Part shown: positions 24,293 through 35,483 of the stretch, piece by piece
How positions within the stretch are numbered: position 1 is the stretch's first letter
Layout of the letters: each line of letters begins with the position of its first letter
From: Nymphaea colorata
Lineage: Eukaryota; Streptophyta; Magnoliopsida; Nymphaeales; Nymphaeaceae
Length of the DNA stretch: 60,000 nucleotides
Assembly: GCF_008831285.2 (NCBI RefSeq)
Contig: NC_045143.1
Span: 6,025,503-6,085,502 of the forward strand
Direction: 5' to 3'
Program-made: the position numbers and the translations under genes
Notes under the pieces: model-generated
Databases searched by the model: none
Told to the model about the DNA's origin: nothing
What the model saw: the letters and a program-made list of their open reading frames with translations, nothing else

Positions 24293-25952
24293 ATGGAGAA
24301 AGAGGTGAGGAGTCTTAGGGGTTCCCGACTGCCGGAGCCGGACTTATTCTTGCAGTGGGGCCACCGGAAACGTTTAAGATGCGTCAAAGTCCAGGTTAAG
24401 GATGAGGCCACCGAGAAGACCACCTTTAAGGTGGACAGACGCGTCGTGAAGGCCGACAAAGAATCGCCTTTCGTTCTTCCACCGTCGTGCGCAGGACAGC
24501 AGCATCTTAACCGGCACTCCAGGTAGTCCCTACCTTCAATATTTGTATGCGTTTGAATTTTCATTGGGAGGAGGACCCGCTACCCTACCCCATCCGGGCT
24601 GATGGTAAGAACGGAGTAGTTGCCCGCGATTTTCTTGGTGCGGGGTGGGTTTTGAATCCAGGGGAGCCCTCCGTCTCTCTTCCCTGCCCTATTATTGCTG
24701 CCTTAGTTTGGTCGCCTGCTTTATTAGTTCCTTTTTCCTTCTTCTTTCTTCCGCTGAATCATTGAGCAAACTCGTGATCACGGAGAGGAGCGTTTCGGGT
24801 CCTTGAAGAACCGCCACTATTAGCCTTAAATGGCATTGGTTGGCATTTGAGGGCGAAGGGGAAAAGGAAAAGGTTTTTTCGCAAGGGAAAAGGTTTCTTG
24901 GCTTACTTGTGTTAGCGCACAAACTGGGGAGGGGGGAATTTACGGTCGCTTAAGTTTAATTGAGTATGGGAGGTCTTGCATTGAGTTATTGTCTTTATAT
25001 GGTAGGACCATGGTGATGTCAGGCTGAATGGGGGAGGAATCAAACCGGAGTTTGATGTTATAACTTATTGTCTCAGGACGAGCCAAAAAGGCGGGCGAAT
25101 TAGTTAGAGCAAGGCGGGCGAATTAGTTAGAGCAAGGCGGGCCACACTCGTAGATTCCTTTCTGGTTTTTAGTCTCATCCTTAGCCGTTCCCCTGTTCTT
25201 TGGTAGCCAGCGTCCTAGTTGGTTCCCTTTGCACTTGGATCAGTGGTAGCGTTTGTTTAGCCCCACGTTCAAAATTACTCTTTGGGCTCAGTGGGAGATT
25301 CGTTTTTCGTCACGATGCATCGTTGGAGTTCGGCGTTTTTTTACCGCCTGTATTTGGAACTTGCTGACCGCCTTTGCTGATTCTTGAAATTGATGGTTCT
25401 TTGGAGAATATTTCCAAATTTGGGTTCTCTTTTAATGGGCTTTATTATTCTTCACAAGTGGGTTTAGATGCCGGTTTAAGTTTTGAAACGAATTTAATAC
25501 TCCTTTTGCTTGAATTTGGTCAGTTTTGCTAGAAGATGAACTTTGTGAAAGTTTTCGTGATTAAACATATGAGGGTTATATTTTGATTGTTAAATCTTGT
25601 TTCGCAAAAGGTGGCTTTTACCCCACCTCTCTCTCATATATTAGATTCTGTAAACTAGAATTCTAAAACCATATTTCTGTCTTGAAGTTAATTAGGTGGT
25701 TAGTGGCTTTTGATAACTTAATGGTGAACAGACTCGTGAATTGGTACAGTTCGTGACCGTAACCCAAGTGTAATGGGAAATTGCTGCGGCTATATACATT
25801 TCTTCAGGAACTTGTCATTTTCCACGTCCATCCCTTATCCTCTTAATTTGTTTTTATTGCACCCCGTCAAGTAGGGAAGAGTCGCAATAGTTTGCAACCT
25901 TCCAAAGTTCTGCTCCCTTGAAAACGCTGTTTTGATTACCACATGGGGCCTG

Positions 25953-26005
<53 letters not shown>

Positions 26006-28912
26006 TTATGCTCCCTTGAAAACGTTGAGTTTATTATCACATGGGGCCTGGTTACACACACACTTAAGACTTTTCCGCGACTAGTTATAGGGCATGGACA
26101 GTTCGTGTGATCTGCTTTTTGATGGGTTTATAAGGTTGTATGTATGTTGACCATTACACAATGGTCTCAGCTGACTTCCTTGGCCAGTTTGACCTCCTGT
26201 CGTTTTTTATAGCATGGTACCAAGTTTGTTTTTTGTTTCACGTTGATCTTGTATGCTTTTTTTCCCCTCTCTATTTTACTGCTAATATTTGGTTATTTGG
26301 TCTCATGTTGGCATATTTGCCATCTGTTCAGACTGCCTCTTCGAAGAACAATTGGTGATGTGATCCACACAGTCCTAGCGTTTTCCATCTCCCTTTCTCT
26401 TTCATCAAGCAATCATGGGTCGAATTTTAGAGGGCTGGTTCCGTCCCCTTTTGCTTCCCTTCTCTTTGATCCAGCAATCAAGGATTGACTTTTAAAGAAG
26501 GCTCCTTTTCTCTCCCGTCCGTTTTACATCAAGCAATCAAGGGTGGACTTTTATAGAGGGCTGGTTTGGTCCCCTTTTCGCTCCGTTCTGATTGATCAAG
26601 CAATGAAGGATTCTTTTACAGGGTTCTGGTTCGTTCCCCTTGCCTCGGTTTCTTCTGCCGAGTCTGGTTGCTGTTGCCCCTTGGGATTGCGATATCTTTT
26701 CTCAGGCTATCTCTTTGTACCTACCGTTTATTATGGTCTTTTTCCATCTCCTTGTTTAATACATCTCTGCTTTCCCTTTGCTTGCCTTCCTGCAGTGGCC
26801 TCGGTCGTCCTCTTCTGTGTTTGTTGCTTTTTCTTTTGTTCTTTGTCGACGTGTCAACTATCACTGCCTTTTCTTTTTAACGTTTCCAGTTTTTCACTTT
26901 TTACTGCCATCCATGGCGGTTTAAGAGGTTGACGTGCCGCCCCACCTCTCTTTTTCCTTTGTTTCCCTTCGTCTTCTCTTCCTGGCATTCGTGTGACCAT
27001 GAAATGTCGCCTTCCTGACTCAAACCACCCATGATCGTCGATTCTGAAATAGCTCACGATCAACAGGCATCTCCGGCTGTTTCTTGCTTTTCATGTTCTC
27101 TCCTTTCAATTTCTAGGCCTATTCTTTCACCTCTTGATAGTTTTAGACTTAGACGTGGTGGAAAGTTCCCTCTGTTCGTCTCTTCATTATAGCTTGTCCG
27201 ATCTTGGACGACTTTCTAATCGTAGGAAAATATTTAAAATTCCAACCCCGAAAGGAGGAACTCGGCATCTTTGTGGTGGATGTTCGGGGCATTTCGGTAA
27301 TTAAGCGTGAAAAAGTGAGTTAGGGGGATTCCCTTGCTGTTGGTCATTTATGTATTGCGTGGGCTGGGGAGATTGGGACTCTTCCACAACCTGTTTTGGA
27401 TTTCTTTTGTTTGCAAGAATTTCCATTATCATGTAGAACTTTTCTGTCCTTCAAATTAAGCTTTCTCTTTCCTCACTTTTTTTCTTATCCTGGGTGCTCC
27501 TATCTCTCTGGTACTTTCCGGGCAGGAATTCGGAGTCATCACCTCTATTGGGGATGGTGATGAAAACCCTAGGCAACGGCGACCACGAGAAGAGCGAGAG
27601 GCAGCAGCAGGGCCACCACCAGACGAAGGTTGGGGGAGGCAAGAACGGATTTTCGGCTCATCAGGACGCCATGGTGGTTTCTACCACCACTACCGCCGCC
27701 GCTGCCGCCACGACGGAGAAGAAGGGCTCTAACAACCATAGCGGCAGCAACGGGGCCAGCGGTGTGCATCACACGAAGGAGACGTTCGTGTGGCCGAAAT
27801 TCATCATCGCCCTTAGCAGCAAGGAGAAGGAGGAGGATTTCATGGCCATGAAGGGCACAAGACTCCCCCAGCGGCCAAAGAAGCGGCCAAAGTCCGTCCA
27901 AAGGACGCTCAACGTGAGCCTTCCTCCCCCCATCTCTGATTTATACAAATCTTCAACTGCATTTGCCTTTTTTTTCCCTTGTGTTTTCTACTACCACACC
28001 CGCAGGTCTTCTGATTCCTGTTTGGACGGTAAAGTCCACGATAGTTTTTAGGCTTCTAGCGTGTTTGGTGTGCGTATACTTGCAGCTTCCTTTCCCTTTA
28101 TTATTATTATTAATATTTTTTTCAAGGTGGGTGGGGTTGGTGTGTTTTGTCTTCTTGTAGCACCTTGTTTTGCTTTTAAAAAAACGCAACCCACAGTGCC
28201 CCTACCATAGCCATACCTTTATTTGTTTTTAACCTAATAAACAAATGAAGGATGAGTCCCGTGACAAAGAAATAAGATTAGAAAAAGAGAAGACGACTGT
28301 AATGTTTTTTAGAGTTGAGATAACGTCTAAGAAGACACAAGGTTTTTTTTTTTTTTTTTTTCTCTCTGTGTGGAGTGGGAGAGTGGTTTGCTTCTTACAG
28401 GAGCAGTGGGTTGAGTAATTGCCGTTTGGGTTGTTGATTCAGGGGGTGCGGTTTTGGTTGGCGGAAATAATAAAGTAATGGGTGATGGTTACAGCACAGT
28501 GGAGGCCTCACCGCCACTTGCTTGTGCGCGTTTGGCCAAGGATTTGCCAACATGCCGACCATGTGTTATTCCTTCAAGGCGAAGGATTCCCTTCTCTGTC
28601 TTCCTTCCATACATACGAGCGGGTAGTCCAGAGAGAGAGAGAGCATGGACTGATGGTCTGGATTTTTTTTTTTTCTTTGTTGCAGCTGGTAAGCCCAGGC
28701 TCATGGCTCTGCGACCTAAGCCATGAGAGGTACGAAGTCCGCGAGAAGAAGACCTCGAAGAAGGTATACACCCCCATAATATTTATTGTATCGACCATCA
28801 TAATTTAGTTTTTTGTTGGCTGCCGATCCGACACTTATCTTTTAAATTTAATCGCTTGCAGAGGCCAAGGGGTCTGAAGGCCATGGGGAATATGGACAGC
28901 GACTCGGAATAG
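24293..28912 (+). CDS. DUF1639 family protein (248 aa)
   Basis: Coding exons: 24293-24522, 27526-27913, 28686-28763 and 28862-28912. All introns are GT-AG, and the joins restore one frame (Arg77 is split AG|G between exons 1 and 2). The N-terminus has the conserved LFLQWGHRKRLRC (18-30). Residues 77-163 are low complexity (His/Gln, Thr/Ala and Ser/Gly/Asn runs). The DUF1639 core runs from FVWPKFIIALSSKEKEEDF (164-182) through MKGTRLPQRPKKRPKSVQR to LVSPGSWLCDL, YEVREKK and RGLKAMGNMDSDSE at the C-terminus. This is a plant-specific family of unknown biochemical function; the basic RPKKRPK stretch could act in nuclear import (inference). The start at 24293 is the first ATG after the 5' UTR acceptor, in the context gcgATGG. 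The long first coding intron (3.0 kb) holds a minisatellite and microsatellites. Confidence 0.93.
25088..25143. repeat. Perfect 23-bp tandem repeat, 2.4 copies
   Basis: The unit starts aaggcgggcgaattagttag at 25088 and 25111, with a third partial copy from 25134. It lies in the first coding intron of the DUF1639 gene. Confidence 0.9.
25909..26060. repeat. Direct repeat flanking (TA)n(GA)n microsatellite
   Basis: tgctcccttgaaaacg...cacatggggcctgg occurs on both sides of TA (25956-25985) and GA (25986-26005) runs. This is a local duplication that spans the microsatellite, inside the DUF1639 intron. Confidence 0.8.
26401..26640. repeat. Degenerate minisatellite, four units of about 60-70 bp
   Basis: atcaagcaatcatgggt, atccagcaatcaaggat, atcaagcaatcaagggt and atcaagcaatgaaggat start successive units. 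Each is followed by a ttttanagngggctggtt-like stretch and cgttcccctt-like text. It lies in the first coding intron of the DUF1639 gene. Confidence 0.8.
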
Positions 28913-31727
28913 AAGTCGTGATTTAATTTTGTAACCAGGAGATGAAGGGGTTAGGCTTTTCTTCGTATTCGTCTGATCATCTCTACATATTCTTTGAAGC
29001 CCAAAGGATGATAGCCTGCTACCAAGAGAGAGAGAGGGAGAGAGAACGAGAAAGGGAAAGAGAAGGGTTAACGTGTTTCTGAGGGTTTGGGGGGGGTATT
29101 AACGGCGTTGTAAAGCTAACAGTTTGGTTCAGTTCAATAATGGAGGCATCTCTCCTGCATTCATCTTTTCTTTCGGCGCGCTGCATTCGGTTGTGTGCGT
29201 GTTCATGTTCGCGCCGTGCACGCACCTTCCCGCAGAAGTAACTGAATTAAATCGAGGTTTCTGGTGCGCTGGCAGGAAAAGGGCGAAGAAAATTTTAGCC
29301 TTTTTCATGCCAAGGGAAAAAGTAGAAAAATCAAAAACAGTCTCTTCAGCTGTCTGTGCTGCTCGGCTTTCATGAATGAAATGGCTACCCGCCCTCTGGA
29401 CGGTAGTTCTGGTAGGCGATCTACCTTCTTCCATGGTTCATATTCAGACAAGGCTGCCCCACCACTATGACTCGGACTGCAGGGATATTTGACCAATAAA
29501 AAAATCTCTAATGGCATGGCAAGTTTGAACGCCGTGTTTCTCATTCTCCCATCAGTCCAAGGCTCATTTCTCTTGAATGATTCAGCTATTCGGCAAGAGC
29601 ATTCGACCCTTCAACAGGAGTTGGCTTTCAGACTTGGATTGGAAGAGCTCGCGTGACCGAATGGGGAAACGTGAACTCTTGCAAGGAGTTGCGTCTCTCA
29701 CCTTTCTGGAGGAATCTCTAGAAAAAAGTGTGGGGCACGCTATCGAGTCATGCGACTTACCTTCATTGGAGGGGCGTGTTTGATCGATGAAGTTGAGTGA
29801 AGAACGTTAGCAGTCAAACATGGTGAAGATATCCACCTCGAAGGGATTTTTTTTCTCTTTTCCCTTTTTTGGGGGCTGAAAAGGAAGAGGAAAAGTCACA
29901 GCCAAAGACCAGTTTTTACCCTGAAAAAGTTCTTCCAGATAAGGACACCGAAGTTCGTTCGCCCATTGCCTTTTTCCTTTTGTGCACAATATCCAGGGCA
30001 AATACCCTCTTTCTCTCTCTGGATTTTAAGGCGTGATTATTGTAGGGCGAGGGAAAATTTTCAGAATGAATTTCACTCATGTGGGATGTATACTATATGG
30101 TGCTGAAAATTTTCATTTTAAGTTAAAAAAAAAAAAGAATTCGGATCACCAAACAAGCACAAAAACAGTAGTAGATAACCTTATATATCTGCACTACCAT
30201 TCATCTTATCTCCAACTGAAGTTGCGGAAGATATCTTGAACATTTTCTTCAAGTTTGTGTGATGGAGAAAAAGGTTTGAGACACACAATCCATTTCGGCC
30301 ATATGCTCCCCATTCAAGCAGGGAGAATGGCGTCAAGATCGCTTTAAGGGTGCAACAGGAGAAGCCTCCACTAATTCAAATCTGTCCTTTCGACTGTTCT
30401 CGGAGAAAAGAATAAACTATCCACTGACAGCATTATTGTCTACAAGATTCTTTGTTTTCAAAATTTGAACTGGTTTGGTGCATGAATGCCATTCAAAGTT
30501 GAGCGTACCTGGCTTGAGCTTCTCTTGTTTCCACGAATTCAATTTGTTTAATGAGCGAGTTGAGCTCGGGCCAAGTTGAAGACGGATCGATTCTCGTCTT
30601 CATTACCTTCAAAGCAGTAGAAATTTATCTTCCTCCATGAAGGTAAAACTAATTTCAACCCAGAAAAAGAGATGCATGAAACTTAAGATATGTTTTACGT
30701 GTAATCAAATCCTTAACTGTGGCCTCAACATAAAGGCAATCAAAAGGGGAAATTTGAGTGGTGAAGCACATTTGGGGCAGACATTCTATCCGGACATTAT
30801 TTTCCCACTCATTCACGGCAACATTTTCCCACCGATTCATGCTATAAAACTTGTCTTATAAAAGCTATGAAACTAAACTAACTGCTTTAATCAATGGAAG
30901 GAGAAAGGAGACAAACTATCAAGGTAAAACTTGTCTTATAAAAGCTGCATTTGGAACAAGTAACCACTACATTGGGGACGACGAGGGACGGCAACAAGAA
31001 CCAGATCACTTGATAGGCCGGATGTATTAACACAGAATTTTTCATTGGAAAACCTTTGCGATACCAATTTGGCTGCACAAATGCATCTTATATCAATCAT
31101 GTAAGATCAAATCCTTGCATCTAAAAATCCTCATTGATCATCTTGATGAGCCAAGACTATAACAACCACTCCACCATATTCTGTTAATGCATAACAATGA
31201 GAGTTTGAGAACCACACTATGTAGCCAAAACCACAGATCCCAATTCGGATTTTGACTCGGATCTAAGCTCCTCAATGATCTCAGACATTTTCAAGACCAT
31301 ATCCGAGTCGAGTAGCTCATTATAGATCGTTTGGCTAAGGAGCCCAGCCAATCTAAGCTGGAACAAACACAACTTTTCCATGTTCATCTCACCAATTTCA
31401 CGCTTTCAACAAGAAGAGCTTGTTCAAATTCCTTATATGTTTTGTGCATAGAAGATAATACAGACGTACATATCAAAATAAACTAATGTTCCTACTTTTT
31501 GGATGGACGGGGAAGCAAAAAAGGTTAGTGTCAGTAAGCATTTCACCACTTTCGATTGTGGAATGAAAATCCACTATAATTATCTTTTGTCTCCCCCTCC
31601 ATCCAATGAGAAAGAAAGAGGAAAAAGTTGGCAGATTATATGCTTCATGTATAAAAGAAAGGGGGATATTGCTCAATGTGGAGGGAAGTGGGATGTCACA
31701 AACAGGTGGCCTTTACTTTTATGGCCA

Positions 31728-31776
<49 letters not shown>

Positions 31777-33450
31777 GGCCAAAGCTTCTGTGATGGTCGG
31801 GTGGTAGTAAAAAGCCATAGCAAAAGCCGTAGCTAATTGTACTAAAAGGCAAATAACTGTGAATCCTTCTAGACAATGAAAGGAGGAACATATTTACTAG
31901 TTGTATCAGCTGCAATCGCTTGAATCTCGAGATGCTTCTCAAACCAATCATATACTTTCTAAATCATATACAACTCAAACCAATCATATACGTTGTAGGC
32001 GCATGGGCCATGACACCACGTGATTTTTTTTTTTTACATGTAAATTTTAAAAAATTTCACTTCTTCGATATAAAAATTTTAAAAAATGATATTTCGGCCC
32101 CAGTCAAAATTTGAAAACTTTAATTCAGTCCACCTCATGAAAAATTTCTGGCTTCGCTCTTGCTCCTATGTTTATGTTTTAGTTGTTTAGAAGAGCTCCA
32201 CTCTGTTGGCTATGTTTAATCCAAGGATAGTTCAAGAACTCAAGAGAGAATTGTAAAGACAGACATTTAATCACTCACCAACTTGGTGATCATCCTCTAC
32301 TCCTCTAAGAGTTATCACCCAGCTTCTGTGAGCCCAGATGAAAGCCGAAGGTCCCATTCTCATTTCCTTTAGGGTGTACGCCTGCATCAAAACATATGTT
32401 GAGACAGTGTACCATCAACTTAGTGCCACACTCTACTCCTTAAAGCCTGGGAACATAGCAACTATGAGAACTGAACTAGCGACACATCTCTTCCTGTGCC
32501 ACGAGTCCGACCAGCTAGGCTATATCCCTTGATGCTTAAAAAAAAATGAATTTTGTGACGCGGGAAAACTGCAGTCGAGCAAACAGACTCTGTCACTTGC
32601 ATTGGTTGCGTAACTAGTATCGTCGACCCAAAGCGTATGCCTAGTTCAGCTTGCGCAAAGAATTGAGACCACATGAATCGAACAAACAACTACCCTTGTC
32701 TCAGCCGCTTCTCTGACCAGCTATGCGAGGAACTAGCAACATATTTGGTTTGTAGGACCTTTACTTGCTTCTTAATGTGGGTGCTATTGGTTGGTCCTTG
32801 TTGGTCTTTTAGGTCATTCCCTGGAATGCAATAACCTTTTGGGGGACTTTATTTTTTGAATTGTGGAAGCACATATGAGCATCATAAAATGACCTTTGTA
32901 TGGCTTCATTATCGACTGCACATTAGTATTCTCGGTAGAACATGAGGAGTATTTCTTCCTACTGCCCATTAAGAGAGTTCAACCTGTCATTCTCCGGTAT
33001 TTCTTTCTACTGCGGCACTGCCCAATAAGAGAGTTGAAACCGCCATTCTCCGGTCTTGATGGTCCAAAGCTGCATCAGATTCAACTATTGAAGTTTGCAC
33101 AGCACTTCAGCTTGTATATTCATTATGCTATTTTGTTGCTACAGAAAGCTTGGGCTTTATGCATTTATTGCTCTTCGTGTATGCATTATGTCTTTTTTTA
33201 ATGTAGTTCTGATGAGTACCTGTTCTTTCACATTTATTTGATGAGATATTCATTTACTCCAAAAAAGGGAAAGAGCCTTCAAGTTGAAGAAGGTTATGTG
33301 TGTTGCTGATAAAGACCAGTGGGAATCTTTACGACCTTAATAAATAACTGGGAGTTATTCCTTGTCACGTTAGGTGGCCTTTGAGTCCAATTTCCTTTCT
33401 AATCTGCTTTGATTTTGCTCTTTTAAAGAATTGATGCTCCTCTGACTGAG
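28913..33450. other. Intergenic DNA downstream of the DUF1639 gene
   Basis: The first few hundred bases probably hold its 3' UTR. Other items: a 21-bp direct repeat aaaacttgtcttataaaagc at about 30842 and 30924, a (TA)n run at 31731-31771, an AT-rich degenerate repeat at 32025-32165, and an imperfect duplication around 32948-33053. No gene is recognised. Confidence 0.5.
32948..33053. repeat. Imperfect tandem duplication, about 55 bp unit
   Basis: gtatttcttcctactgcccattaagagagtt...cattctccgg is followed by gtatttctttctactgcgg...cccaataagagagtt...cattctccgg. Confidence 0.8.
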
Positions 33451-33885
33451 CTGTAACGATCTGACCTACTACTCTTAGGCTCGGTTCCTAGTGGATACCA
33501 ACCTCACCCATTAGCAGTTTTGGTTTTAGTCCCAAGAAAATTAGGAACTAGGACAACTAACCACTTTAACAATTCTCTTTATAAACCCTTAAAGAGATCT
33601 TACAATCTTCAATACTAGACTAAACTTTTGGAGCGTCACAATCCACCCCTTTAAGGCACACGAGCTATACATGTGGGACCGTAGGTCCGAATGTTGAACC
33701 GTGCTTTGATACCATTGTAATGAACCGACCCACTCCTGAACTCGGATTCTTGGTTCGATGGATCCTAACTTACCCCTAGCAATCATGGTTCATAGCCTTT
33801 TTTAGGCTGACATTGAAACTGCAACAAAGCTGATTATAATGAACCAAGGACCCGAGTTTAAGAGTGGGTCGGGTCGTTACATGAG
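33451..33885. mobile_element. Small inverted-repeat element
   Basis: aatgaaccgacccactcctg... (33718-33756) is inverted at 33842-33880 (...agtgggtcgggtcgtta), leaving a loop of about 85 bp. A third related copy in direct orientation lies at about 33451-33490. This suggests a non-autonomous element or its nested copies. Confidence 0.5.
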
Positions 33886-33924
33886 TTGAGTCTGGTCAGA
33901 CTAGAGGTGAGCATAAGCCAACTT

Positions 33925-34460
33925 AACTTAGGAATGTCAATAGATCAGAAGTGGATCAGGTATCCAACCAAATTGTTTTAAAAAAAAATCAGATATGGAA
34001 ATAAAAGATTTAGGAATCGAAGTGGACATAGATTTAAAAATGACATCCAATTGAATTCAAATTCAAGTTCAGTTTTAAATAAATGTTCGATCACTTTTCT
34101 AATAAAGGATTAGGGGCCCTGCTTTCCTGCAAGTTGCATAAAAAATAAATATTCAATTAGATTTGGATTCAGATCTAGTTTTAAATAAATATCTTATATT
34201 CAATATCCATCCATTTTTAGAGTAGGTTCTGAGCATATCATTTGCAGTTTGGATTTGATTTTGTATTTAAAAGTCATATTTGGATTCATATGTAAATTTA
34301 AAAGACAGATTAGGATTTTGAATTTAACAATTGGATTGACGATAGGCACTTTTTTTCATTCATATTCAAATTTCAATTGAAGTCAAATCCAATGCATGGA
34401 CATCTGGTAAATTGGATATAGCAAAAATGTGCATCCAATTCGCTTCCTCTCCGTAAACGA
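33925..34460. repeat. Degenerate dispersed repeat beginning taggaatgtcaatagatc
   Basis: It opens with a terminus shared in variant form with 34856, 54216 and (reversed) 17772 and 35300, followed by ttggattcagatctag-type words. Confidence 0.5.
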
Positions 34461-34855
34461 CCCCAGCTTGAACGTTATCTTTCTTTCCCCTTTATGGTAT
34501 AGAGAAAATCAATTTTTTGTAGTTCCAGTGTATACTTGAGACGAGCGGCGGTGCAAATGGATCGGATCTGGTTTCAAAATCAGATTTGGGGAGTAAAAAA
34601 TGAGGAAGTCTGATATCCAGATCCAAACAATTTGCACATCTACCTAGAGAGATTCGACTTCCTTATTTTTAAGGATGCAGAGATCGGACCCATTTGAAAT
34701 TACTAATGCACCAGACCCGATTCCGATCTAACTTTTAATACATTTTATTGCACTAGATCCGATCCGTTTTGCAACACTAGTTGTGATATTTCATCAACTC
34801 CAGTTAGGCGTTGATAAAAAAAATTGAGAGAGAGAGAGTACTAGAGACCCCACTA

Positions 34856-35313
34856 GGGACGTCAACTGGTTAGATTCGGATCAGAGATATCCTTAATCAT
34901 ATTCGCCTTTTCGGATATTTACATATTCAAATTTGAATTTGGATTCAAATTCAAATAAAGAAAAGTCATATCCGAATTCAAATCCAAAATCTAATTTTAC
35001 AATCCGAATCTGATTTTTATGTTTATATGCGAATTTGAATCCAAATTTTGAAGCAAATTTTGCCAATTTTCAAAATTTAATAGCATTAAATACATGATAT
35101 TTGTCTGAAAATGAATCCGATCTGAATCCATATCCGAATCCGATCGGATGTTTATGTATATCCGAATCTGAATCCGAATCCAATCAGATGCCATTTATTA
35201 AATCCAAATTCGATCCGATTCCTTAATCGGATATTAATTTTTTTTTTCATTTTTTACTTTTTTAGATCGGATTGGTCATATATCCGATTCAAATCGGATA
35301 TATTGACATCCCT
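34856..35313. mobile_element. Dispersed element with inverted ends (AGGGATGTCAAT family)
   Basis: The left end is tagggacgtcaactgg. The right end, reverse-complemented, is agggatgtcaatatatccga. The interior is dense in ccgaatcc and ggattcgg words in both orientations (tccgaatctgaatccgaatc). It is the most complete member of the family in the window. No clear target duplication and no ORF are seen, and the class is uncertain. Confidence 0.6.
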
Positions 35314-35355
35314 TTACCCTAAAAAACGGCAACCCCCAACCCAAATCAACGCTTT

Positions 35356-35483
35356 TGATACCATCAAGATTGCACTCTCAAAAATCGAACTAAGGACGTA
35401 CTGATGCCATCAAGATAGAACCGAATTAAGGACATACTGATACCATCAAGATAGCACTCTCAAGAATCGAACCAAGGACGTAA
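35356..35483. repeat. Triplicated 46-bp unit, middle copy 10 bp shorter
   Basis: tgataccatcaagattgcac (35356), tgatgccatcaagatagaac (35402) and tgataccatcaagatagcac (35438) each lead to a (c/t)gaac...aaggac(g/a)ta end. An (AC)n run follows at about 35495. Confidence 0.85.

Noticed and set aside
27569-27901. 110-codon minus-strand frame rich in Leu and Val
   Set aside because: Antisense shadow of DUF1639 exon 2.
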